From positions 496,001 to 560,000 of the forward strand of contig CAWBAO010000005.1 of the NCBI GenBank assembly GCA_963786945.1: 64,000 nt of DNA, read 5' to 3'. Below, in pieces: positions 57,365 to 64,000 of this stretch (its first letter is position 1; each line of letters begins with the position of its first letter). The translations under genes were made by a program, and so were the position numbers. The DNA is from JADKCZ01 sp963786945 (lineage in GTDB: Bacteria > Myxococcota > Myxococcia > Myxococcales > Anaeromyxobacteraceae). Under the pieces are notes generated by a model that had not been told where the DNA came from, did not search any database, and saw only the letters and a program-made list of their open reading frames with translations.

Positions 57365-58162
57365 GTGTTCGACACCCACTGCCACCTCGACCTCCCGGTC
57401 TTCGACGGCGACCGCGCCGAGGTGCTGGCCCGGGCCCGGGCGGCCGGGGTGACCGACGTGCTGGTGCCGGCCATCGGCCCCGACGGCTGGGCCCGGCTGG
57501 TGGCGCTGGCGCGGGCCACGCCCGGCCTGCACGCGGCCCTCGGCATCCACCCGCAGCTGCTCCCGGACCTGGACCCGCGCGACGACGACCGGCGGCTCGC
57601 CGACCTGGACGCGGCGCTGGCGCGGGGCGGGGCGGTGGCGGTGGGCGAGTGCGGCCTCGACGGCGGCAGCGCCGTGGCCGGCGCTCCCATGGCGCGGCAG
57701 GTGGCGGTGCTGGAAGGGCAGCTGGCCCTGGCCCGCCGGCACCGCCTGCCGGTCTCGCTCCACGCGCTCCACGCCTTGCCGCAGCTGCTGCCGGTGCTGG
57801 AGCGCGACGGCCTGCCCTTCGGCGGCGCGCTCCACAGCTACTCCGGCTCCGCCGAGCAGGTCCCGGCCTTCGAGGCGCTCGGGCTCCACTTCGCCTTCGC
57901 CGGCCCGGTCACCTGGCCGGGGGCGCGCAAGCCGCTCCTCGCGGCGCGGGCGGTGGCGCCGGAGCGGCTGCTGCTGGAGACCGACGCCCCGGACCAGGTG
58001 CCGCGCCCCCACCGCGGCCGGTGCGAGCCGGCCCACCTCGCCGGGATCGCCGCCGCGCTGGCCGGGGCGCTGGGCTGGACGGTGGCCGAGGTCGAGGACC
58101 GGACCACCGCCAACGCCCGGGCGCTCTTCACCCGGGTCCGGCCAGTCGGGGCCACGCCGTGA
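57365..58162 (+). CDS. TatD-family metal-dependent hydrolase
   Basis: The 265-residue amidohydrolase-fold protein starts FDTHCHLD (metal-binding HxH), with GECGLD, SLHALHALPQLL, GALHSYSG and LLETDAPDQVP (final Asp ligand), the TatD pattern. Family members are nucleases or D-aminoacyl-tRNA deacylases; which it is here cannot be told. The GTG at 57365 begins 25 bases after E2, and the stop overlaps tcdA. It is unrelated in function to the dehydrogenase genes around it. Confidence 0.88.
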   Translation: MFDTHCHLDLPVFDGDRAEVLARARAAGVTDVLVPAIGPDGWARLVALARATPGLHAALGIHPQLLPDLDPRDDDRRLADLDAALARGGAVAVGECGLDGGSAVAGAPMARQVAVLEGQLALARRHRLPVSLHALHALPQLLPVLERDGLPFGGALHSYSGSAEQVPAFEALGLHFAFAGPVTWPGARKPLLAARAVAPERLLLETDAPDQVPRPHRGRCEPAHLAGIAAALAGALGWTVAEVEDRTTANARALFTRVRPVGATP

Positions 58163-58998
58163 TCCCGCCGCGGCTCGACCGGAACGCCCGGCTGATCGGG
58201 CTCGAGGGGCAGGAGCGGCTGGTCCGCGCCCACGTGGTGGTGCTGGGGCTGGGCGGCGTGGGCTCCTTCGCCGCCGAGGCCCTGGCCCGGGCCGGGGTGG
58301 GGCGCCTCACCCTGGTGGACGGCGAGCGGGTGGACGAGACCAACGTCAACCGCCAGCTCCACGCCCTCGACGGCGAGGTGGGCCGGTGGAAGGCCGAGGT
58401 GCTGGCCGAGCGGCTGCGCCGCATCTCGCGCGGCACCGTCGAGCCGGTGGCCGGGCGCTACGACGAGGCCAGCGCCGAGCGGCTGGTCCCGGCCACCGGG
58501 GTCGACTTCGTGGTCGACGCCATGGACACGGTGGTGGCCAAGCTGCACGTCATCGATCGCTGCCTGGCGCTGGCGGTCCCGCTGGTCACGTCGCTGGGCG
58601 CCGCCTGCCGGGTCGATCCGACCGCCATCCAGGTCACCGACCTGTGCGACACGCACACCGACCAGCTGGCCAAGGACGTCCGCAAGTACCTGCGCAAGCG
58701 GTTCGGGGTGGCCGCCAGCGAGCCCACCGGGGTGCTGGCGGTCTGGTCGGTGGAGCCGCCGCTCCCGACCCTCCCGCTGCCCGGCGACTGGACCGGGGTC
58801 CCCGGGACGCGGCCGCGCGGGGAGGGGCCCCGGCGGCGGGAGCCGAGGTGCTACGGCTCCATCTCCTTCGTCACCGGGGCCTTCGGCCTGGCCGCGGCCG
58901 GGGTGGTGGTGCAGCGGCTCACCGGGGTCCTTCCCGGGACGCCGCCGATGGTCGATGACAGGGAGCTGAAGCGGCGGCGCAAGCGGGCGCGGGAGTGA
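58159..58998 (+). CDS. tcdA: tRNA threonylcarbamoyladenosine dehydratase TcdA (ThiF/E1-like)
   Basis: The 279-residue E1-like adenylating protein has the nucleotide loop VVVLGLGGVGSFAAEALARAGVG, the RQLHAL motif, DAMDTVVAKLHVI, and KDVRKYLRKRFGV, the TcdA (YgdL) signature. TcdA forms the cyclic form of t6A in ANN-decoding tRNAs. The GTG at 58159 overlaps the TatD stop. It has a basic tail (RRKRARE). The next gene, lpd, starts 38 bases downstream. Confidence 0.9.
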   Translation: MIPPRLDRNARLIGLEGQERLVRAHVVVLGLGGVGSFAAEALARAGVGRLTLVDGERVDETNVNRQLHALDGEVGRWKAEVLAERLRRISRGTVEPVAGRYDEASAERLVPATGVDFVVDAMDTVVAKLHVIDRCLALAVPLVTSLGAACRVDPTAIQVTDLCDTHTDQLAKDVRKYLRKRFGVAASEPTGVLAVWSVEPPLPTLPLPGDWTGVPGTRPRGEGPRRREPRCYGSISFVTGAFGLAAAGVVVQRLTGVLPGTPPMVDDRELKRRRKRARE

Positions 58999-59036
58999 GC
59001 GCGGGCGTATATTCCACCGGCACGGAGAGGGAGAAC

Positions 59037-60461
59037 ATGGCCACCAGGAACTACGACGCGGTCGTCATCGGTGCCGGGCCCGGCGGGTACGTCGCCGCCA
59101 TCCGGCTGGCCCAGCTGGGCAAGAAGGTGGCGCTGGTCGAGAAGGAGGCGCTGGGCGGGGTCTGCATCAACTGGGGCTGCATCCCGTCCAAGGCGCTCAT
59201 CGCCGCCGCCAACGTCGTCGACGAGGTCCGGGGCGCCGCGGAGCGCGGCATCCTGGTGGAGGCCCCGCGCGTGGACCTCGCCAGGCTCCGCGAGTTCAAG
59301 GACGCCGTCATCAAGAAGATGGTGGGCGGCATCAGCCTGCTGGAGAAGGGGAACGGGGTCGAGGTGGTGAAGGGGACGGCGAGGTTCGTCTCGCCCACCG
59401 CGGTCGAGGTGACCGGGGGCGCCGAGCCGGCGCGGCTGGAGGCCCCGGCCCTCATCCTCGCCACCGGCGCCCGGACCATCGAGATCCCCGGCTTCCCCTT
59501 CGACGGCAAGGACGTCTGGAGCGCCCGGGAGGCGGTCGACCTGCCCGAGGTGCCGAAGCGGCTGGTCGTCATCGGCGGCGGCATCATCGGCATGGAGCTC
59601 GGGACCGTCTACGCCAAGCTCGGCGCCCAGGTGACCTTCCTCGAGGCCCTGCCGCAGATCCTCACCGGGGTGGACGTGGAGGCGGTCCGCGTCGTGCAGC
59701 GCGCGCTCAAGGAGCGCGGCGTGGCGGTCCACGTCGAGGCCAAGGCCCAGGGCTTCGAGCGGAAGAAGGGCGCCCTGGTGGTCAAGGCCGAGGTCGCCGG
59801 TGCCGAGCTGGCCATCGAGTGCGACAAGATCCTGGTGGCGGTGGGCATGCGCCCGTCGGTCGAGGGGCTCGGCCTGGAGTCCGCCGGCGTCAAGGTCGGT
59901 CCCAGGGGCTTCGTCGAGGTGGACGCCCAGTACCGGACCAACGTCCCGTCCATCTTCGCCATCGGCGACATCAGCGGGGCGCCGCTGCTGGCCCACAAGG
60001 CCTCCAAGGAAGGGGAGATCGCCGCCGAGGCCATCGCCGGCAAGAAGAGCGCCCGGGACTGGGTGGCCATGCCGGGGGTGATCTTCACCGACCCGGAGGT
60101 GGCCACGGTGGGGCTCTCCGAGGCCCAGGCCCGGGAGGCCGGCCACGATCCCATCACCGGCAAGTTCTTCTTCGGCGCGCTCGGCCGGGCCGTCGCCATC
60201 GGCCATGGCGAGGGCTTCGTGAAGGTGGTCGGCGACCGCGCCACCAGGCTGCTCCTCGGGGTCACCATCTGCGGGCACGCGGCCAGCGACGTCATCGCCG
60301 AGGCGGCCCTGGCCCTGGAGATGGGCGCCTACCTGGAGGACGTGGCGCTCACCGTCCACGCCCACCCGACCATGCCCGAGGCCTTCATGGAGGCCTGCAA
60401 GGCGGCCCTGGGCGAGGCCATCCACGCCCTCAACCGCCCGGAGCGGCCGAAGAAGGCGTGA
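59037..60461 (+). CDS. lpdA: Dihydrolipoamide dehydrogenase E3
   Basis: The 474-residue flavoprotein has an FAD loop GAGPGGYVAA, redox disulfide CINWGCIPSK, NAD loop GGGIIGMELG, FAD motif FAIGDISGAPLLAHKA, and the catalytic His/Glu in HAHPTMPE. It reoxidises dihydrolipoamide on E2 with NAD+. The ATG at 59037 follows GGAGAGGGAG. It completes the set lipA-E1alpha-E1beta-E2-...-E3-lipB. The same E3 could serve other 2-oxoacid dehydrogenases and the glycine cleavage system. Confidence 0.95.
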   Translation: MATRNYDAVVIGAGPGGYVAAIRLAQLGKKVALVEKEALGGVCINWGCIPSKALIAAANVVDEVRGAAERGILVEAPRVDLARLREFKDAVIKKMVGGISLLEKGNGVEVVKGTARFVSPTAVEVTGGAEPARLEAPALILATGARTIEIPGFPFDGKDVWSAREAVDLPEVPKRLVVIGGGIIGMELGTVYAKLGAQVTFLEALPQILTGVDVEAVRVVQRALKERGVAVHVEAKAQGFERKKGALVVKAEVAGAELAIECDKILVAVGMRPSVEGLGLESAGVKVGPRGFVEVDAQYRTNVPSIFAIGDISGAPLLAHKASKEGEIAAEAIAGKKSARDWVAMPGVIFTDPEVATVGLSEAQAREAGHDPITGKFFFGALGRAVAIGHGEGFVKVVGDRATRLLLGVTICGHAASDVIAEAALALEMGAYLEDVALTVHAHPTMPEAFMEACKAALGEAIHALNRPERPKKA

Positions 60462-61555
60462 GGGCGCTCCAACTCCACCGGCTCGGCCGGGTCGAGTACC
60501 TGGACGGCCTGGCGCTGATGCAGCTGGCCGGCGACGCCGTCCGCGCCGCCGCGCCCCCCGGGACCGACCACCTCTTCCTGCTGGAGCACCCGCCGGTGCT
60601 CACCTTCGGGCGGAGCGCCGATCGCGCCCACCTCATCGCCGCGCCGGCGTGGCTCGAGTCGCAGGGCTTCGAGCTCCACGAGACCGACCGCGGCGGCGAC
60701 GTCACCTACCACGGCCCGGGCCAGGTGGTCGGGTACCCGGTGCTCGACCTGGCCGACCGGCCCGACGTGCGCCGCTTCGTGGCGGCGCTGGAGGAGGCGA
60801 TGATCCGCACCTGCGCCGACCACGGCGTGGAGGCCGGCCGCCACGAGGAGCACCGCGGGGCCTGGGTGGGCCCGAGGAAGATCGGCGCGGTGGGCGTGCA
60901 CCTGGCGCGCTGGATCACCAGCCACGGCTTCGCCTTCAACCTGGCCCCGGACCTCGGCCACTTCCAGGTGATCGTGCCCTGCGGGATCGCCGACCCGCGG
61001 CTCGGCGTGACCAGCCTGGCCGCCGAGCTGGCGCGGCGCGGCCGGCGGGCGCCGCCCGTCGAGGAGGTCGAGACCCAGCTGGCCCACCACGCCGCCGAGG
61101 CGCTGGAGCGGCGGCTCACGCCCGGGCCGGAGCCGCTGCGGACGGTCTCGGTGGTGCCGGTGGCGGCCGACGGCCGGGTGCTGCTCCTGAGGCGCGCGCC
61201 CTCGCGGGGTGGCTTCTGGCAGCCGGTGACCGGCCGCATCGACCCGGGGGAGACGCCCATCGAGGCCGCCCGCCGGGAGCTGCGCGAGGAGACCGGGGCC
61301 GACGTGGCGGTGGCGCCGCTCGGCTACCGCCACGGCTTCGGCTACGACCCGGCCTCGCTGGGGCGCCCGCCCGGACCGGTGCGCGGCTGCATCGAGGAGG
61401 CCTTCGTGGCGCGGCTGCCGCCCGGCTTCACGCCACGCCTCTCGGAGGAGCACGTCGAGGCGGCCTTCCATCCGCCGGACGAGGCGGCGCGGATCCCGCG
61501 CTTCGCCGGGCTGCGCCGGGCCATCCGGCTGGCGACGGCGGCGCCACCTGGCTAG
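60458..61555 (+). CDS. lipB: Fused octanoyltransferase LipB and Nudix hydrolase
   Basis: Residues 1-215 are LipB: RGGDVTYHGPGQVVGYPVLDL, the Lys in GPRKIGAVGVHL and the catalytic Cys in IVPCGIADPRLGVTSL. LipB moves octanoyl from acyl carrier protein to E2 or H proteins before LipA adds sulfur. Residues about 225-365 are a Nudix hydrolase: the box runs from GRIDPGETPIEAARRE to LREETGAD, matching GX5EX7REUXEEXGU. The two are joined in a single frame with no break. The Nudix part resembles dihydroneopterin-triphosphate or ADP-ribose-type hydrolases; substrate unknown. The GTG at 60458 overlaps the lpd stop, and the 3' end overlaps the convergent nucleotidyltransferase gene by 4 bases. Confidence 0.92.
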   Translation: MRALQLHRLGRVEYLDGLALMQLAGDAVRAAAPPGTDHLFLLEHPPVLTFGRSADRAHLIAAPAWLESQGFELHETDRGGDVTYHGPGQVVGYPVLDLADRPDVRRFVAALEEAMIRTCADHGVEAGRHEEHRGAWVGPRKIGAVGVHLARWITSHGFAFNLAPDLGHFQVIVPCGIADPRLGVTSLAAELARRGRRAPPVEEVETQLAHHAAEALERRLTPGPEPLRTVSVVPVAADGRVLLLRRAPSRGGFWQPVTGRIDPGETPIEAARRELREETGADVAVAPLGYRHGFGYDPASLGRPPGPVRGCIEEAFVARLPPGFTPRLSEEHVEAAFHPPDEAARIPRFAGLRRAIRLATAAPPG

Positions 61556-62694
61556 CGCCCCAGCAGCGCCCGCCCCAGGGCCGAGATGAAGCGCCAGGGG
61601 TAGGTGAGCGGCAGGAGCGGCGAGCGCAGGCCGACCCCGTACCGCTGCGCCATGTAGCGGGGCGAGGGGAAGAGGGCCTGCAGCCCGCCGTCGAGGGCCG
61701 CCCGCCAGCGGGCCCGGAAGGAGACGCGCCAGGCCGTGGCCAGCGCCGCCGCCCCCCAGGGGCCGCCCGCCAGGGCCGCCTCGGCGAGGCCCATGTTCCC
61801 TCCCGGCTCGGTGACGGCGCGGCGGGCCTCCTCGACGAGGCGCCGGGAGACGTCGACCGACGGACCGAAGGCGGGGCGGGCCCGTTCCAGGGAGGCCCCC
61901 ACCGCCTGCAGCGCCACGACGTCGGCCACGTGGCGAAGGAGGAAGGCGGGCTCGCGCTCGTGGTGGCCGTGGACGTGGGCGCAGAGCAGGCCGAGCAGCG
62001 CGTCGGGACCGGAGACGCGGATGCCGCCGGGACCAGCCACGGGGTCGGCGAGGACGGCGGCCAGCGCCGCGGGTGGCAGCCGCCCGGGGAGCTCGAAGTG
62101 GAGCTCGATGTTGGCACCCTCGGGGGAGAGCAGCGGCAGCAGCTGGTGGCCCGGCGGCAGCGGCGAGCCCTCGGCGAAGGGCGACCGGCCGTCCAGGCCG
62201 AGGTGGTCGGCGTAGGCCGGGGCGGGGGTGAACCCGCCCTCGAGGAGCGTGCGGGCGGCGGCCCAGATCCGGGCGGGAGCCACCAGCAGGTCGACGTCGC
62301 TCTGGAGGCGGACGCCGAAGTAGCGCGGGGCGTGGACCGCGAGCCCGGTCCCCTTGAGCGCCAGGGCCTCGATGCCCGCCGCGGCCAGCAGCCGGCTGGC
62401 CCGGCCGGCGGCGTGCAGCAGCGCGGCGTTCCGGGTGGCCACCTCCACCGCCCGGGCCCGCAGCCGCTCGAGGTGGGGCGCCGGCACCGCGCCGGCCACG
62501 CCGGCGGCGTGGATCGAGTCGAAGAGGATGGCGCCGAGGAGGTGGGTCTCGGCGGCCGCCAGCAGGGCGTCCCAGTCGAGCGGCCGGGCCGCCAGCCCGC
62601 GCAGCCGGGGCACGTCGAGGGCGCCGTGGAAGAGGGCGCCGAGCAGGAAGGCCCGCTCGGCGGGGAGGAGGGACGGGGGCGTGGTGGTGCCCAT
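61552..62694 (-). CDS. Nucleotidyltransferase-family protein of the PqqD/HprK cluster
   Basis: The 380-residue protein has the nucleotidyltransferase active-site style G...LQSDVDLLV (Asp pair) after ALKGTGLAVHAPRYFG, with the helical flanks of the uncharacterised nucleotidyltransferase group often found near peptide- or polysaccharide-modifying genes. It probably transfers a nucleotide to a small molecule, sugar or peptide. It starts 9 bases after the HprK-like gene. Its end overlaps lipB-Nudix (CTAG). In lasso-peptide-like clusters related proteins sit next to PqqD and HprK-like genes. Confidence 0.75.
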   Translation of the reverse strand: MGTTTPPSLLPAERAFLLGALFHGALDVPRLRGLAARPLDWDALLAAAETHLLGAILFDSIHAAGVAGAVPAPHLERLRARAVEVATRNAALLHAAGRASRLLAAAGIEALALKGTGLAVHAPRYFGVRLQSDVDLLVAPARIWAAARTLLEGGFTPAPAYADHLGLDGRSPFAEGSPLPPGHQLLPLLSPEGANIELHFELPGRLPPAALAAVLADPVAGPGGIRVSGPDALLGLLCAHVHGHHEREPAFLLRHVADVVALQAVGASLERARPAFGPSVDVSRRLVEEARRAVTEPGGNMGLAEAALAGGPWGAAALATAWRVSFRARWRAALDGGLQALFPSPRYMAQRYGVGLRSPLLPLTYPWRFISALGRALLGR

Positions 62695-62703
62695 GCCGGG
62701 ATC

Positions 62704-63663
62704 CTAGCCCGAGCCCGCCAGCGTCGCCTCGAGCCGGGCCACGGTGCCCGCCGCGTCGTCGAGCAGGTCGCGCCCCAGCGTGACGCGGAAGGCGCGGGCC
62801 CCGTCCATCACCGCGGCCAGCCGGGCCCGCTGCTCGGTCGCGCCGGGCAGCGAGGAGGCGGCGAAGGCGCTGAGCGAGAGGAGCGCGCCGAGCCCCTCGG
62901 CGCGGCTGGCCGGCTCCAGGGCGGTGGTGGCCCCGGGATCGATGCGAGGAAGGAGGACGAGGTCCGGCGACGGGGCGAACCAGCGGAAGCGGCCGGGGAA
63001 GGCGGCGGCGGCGTCGAGGTCGCCCTTGCCCGTGGTGGTGCGCGGTGGGCCAGCCTCCAGCCGCACGGCCCGGGCCGAGGCGGGGGTGAGGTGGAAGGGC
63101 CGTGGGAAGGCGAGCAGCGCGCCCCCCGGGCCGACCAGGACCACGTCGTCGCCGAGGAAGCCGTGGCCGGACGCCACCAGCGCCGTGGTGAGCGTGCTCT
63201 TGCCGGAGCCGCCGGTCCCGGCGATGAGCACCACCCGGCCCGCGGGCGACACGGTGGCGGCGGCGTGGAGGTGGATGAGGCCGTGGGAGCGGAGCGCCAG
63301 CGTCAGCCCCAGCATCAGGTCGATCTCGGCCACCTCCCGTGCCAGGGCGGTCGCGGCCGGGGCGATCCGGCCGTCGATCCGGTCGCCCCGCACCGAGACG
63401 CGCAGGCGCGTGGCCGGCCCCACCACCACCGGCACGCCGGCGTCGAGGTGGACGGAGAGGTGGCCGTGGGTGAAGAGGGGGGGGCCGGGCGGGGGCGGGA
63501 GCGGCTCGCCGGCCAGCTCGAGCTCGATGGTCAGCGCCGGGCGGCGCCAGTCCTCGGCCGGCGGGAACCCGGCCAGCAGCAGCGCGCCGGGATCGACCGG
63601 CGGATCTCCCGGCAGCGACGACCGGGTCTGGACCGTCAGGTGGTGGAGGGCGAAGGCCGGCAC
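62704..63663 (-). CDS. HPr-kinase-like P-loop protein
   Basis: The 319-residue protein has a P-loop GTGGSGKST preceded by LIHLHAAATVSPAGRVVLI and followed by GHGFLGDDVVLV, the pattern of HprK-related kinases without the full HPr-recognition region. Such proteins in RiPP clusters phosphorylate precursor peptides (for example on a terminal Ser). The GTG at 63663 is 8 bases after the PqqD gene. No precursor peptide can be seen in this part of the locus. Confidence 0.8.
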   Translation of the reverse strand: MPAFALHHLTVQTRSSLPGDPPVDPGALLLAGFPPAEDWRRPALTIELELAGEPLPPPPGPPLFTHGHLSVHLDAGVPVVVGPATRLRVSVRGDRIDGRIAPAATALAREVAEIDLMLGLTLALRSHGLIHLHAAATVSPAGRVVLIAGTGGSGKSTLTTALVASGHGFLGDDVVLVGPGGALLAFPRPFHLTPASARAVRLEAGPPRTTTGKGDLDAAAAFPGRFRWFAPSPDLVLLPRIDPGATTALEPASRAEGLGALLSLSAFAASSLPGATEQRARLAAVMDGARAFRVTLGRDLLDDAAGTVARLEATLAGSG

Positions 63664-63671
63664 GAGTCGGT

Positions 63672-63947
63672 TCAGCCGCGGCTGGTGACCAGCGACTCGC
63701 GGGCCAGGTCGGCCAGCAGGGCCTCGACGTCGGCCCGGACCCGCGCCGGGTCGGTGCCGGGGAAGGAGGCCGCCAGTTGCCGCGCCAGCTCGGAGGCGTC
63801 CCGCACCCCGCCGCCCAGCAGCTTCCAGGCCTGCACGCCGGTGGCGTTGAGCGTGAAGTAGAAGCGGGTCTGGAGGTGGAGCAGCACGCCGGTGCCGTCC
63901 TGCAGCTCGGTGAGCACGACGTCCTGGTTCCGCTCGATTCCATTCAC
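63672..63947 (-). CDS. PqqD-family protein (RiPP recognition element type)
   Basis: The 91-residue protein has the PqqD winged-helix layout: VVLTELQDGTGVLLHLQTRFYFTLNATGVQAWKLL, then a helical half (ARVRADVEALLADLARESLV). PqqD-type proteins bind precursor or leader peptides and deliver them to modifying enzymes. The GTG at 63947 follows AAGGAG and gives the typical length. It is the first gene visible of a minus-strand operon with the HprK-like and nucleotidyltransferase genes. What lies upstream is cut off by the window end. Confidence 0.85.
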   Translation of the reverse strand: MNGIERNQDVVLTELQDGTGVLLHLQTRFYFTLNATGVQAWKLLGGGVRDASELARQLAASFPGTDPARVRADVEALLADLARESLVTSRG

Positions 63948-64000
63948 GGTGGTGGGCTCCTTGCGCGGGCGCAGCATAGCCGGGTCGACGGGCCAGGCGT

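Noticed and set aside
60649..63861. Long plus-strand open frame across lipB, the nucleotidyltransferase and the HprK-like gene
   Set aside because: It passes through three real genes on both strands in wrong frames and has no motif.

Overview
The window is very GC-rich (roughly 70% or more by eye), densely packed DNA from a Gram-negative, anaerobically respiring bacterium. It most resembles an Anaeromyxobacter-like member of the Myxococcota. Pointers are a giant multihaem c-type cytochrome lipoprotein, a globin-coupled histidine kinase followed by a two-receiver regulator (the arrangement known from Anaeromyxobacter sp. Fw109-5), many NtrC-type regulators, HEAT/TPR and zinc-ribbon proteins of myxobacterial type, a selenocysteine tRNA and a branched-chain 2-oxoacid dehydrogenase. 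The lineage is inferred from gene content; no rRNA or marker-gene comparison was possible.

Layout. 1-12.8 kb is a signalling region: a haem-motif sensor kinase, an archaemetzincin and an NtrC-type regulator (minus strand); a HEAT-repeat protein and a degenerate HD-GYP protein; a DksA/TraR zinc finger; a TatD-linked radical SAM protein; a second NtrC-type regulator; a globin-coupled kinase with a double receiver and a receiver-kinase hybrid; tatA; and an Fnr-like regulator. 12.9-19.3 kb carries mobB, a MetX-homoserine dehydrogenase fusion, methionine aminopeptidase and an M1 aminopeptidase. 19.4-24.7 kb is one gene for a lipoprotein with about 47 haem-attachment motifs. 25-30.5 kb holds kbl-tdh (threonine to glycine and acetyl-CoA), speA, a TPR protein and dodecin. 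30.7-37.8 kb has secreted proteins, tRNA-Sec, a HAD nucleotidase, an active/inactive M16 peptidase pair and a pseudouridine synthase. 37.9-43.9 kb contains an Mla lipid-transport operon whose MlaD appears to end in a beta-barrel, then a TlpA-like protein, yacG, a PHP phosphatase, a flippase-like membrane protein and tRNA-Met. 44-48.3 kb includes a lipoprotein, a cupin and modABC. 48.4-51.2 kb encodes a two-subunit B12-dependent acyl-CoA mutase with isobutyryl-CoA mutase active-site residues. 51.6-61.6 kb has moaA, then lipA, BCKDH E1alpha/E1beta/E2, a TatD hydrolase, tcdA, lpd and a LipB-Nudix fusion. The window ends with a PqqD/HprK-like kinase/nucleotidyltransferase operon that runs off the edge.

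How the genes fit together. The lipA...lipB block makes, loads and uses lipoate on a branched-chain 2-oxoacid dehydrogenase. The adjacent mutase could interconvert isobutyryl-CoA from valine with butyryl-CoA. modABC, mobB and moaA jointly serve molybdenum cofactor. tRNA-Sec implies selenoproteins elsewhere in the genome.

Sequence quality. Sixteen reading-frame breaks were found in eleven genes, several of them core metabolic, and every one is a +1 shift. This looks like uncorrected insertion errors rather than gene decay, so the affected genes are annotated across the breaks.
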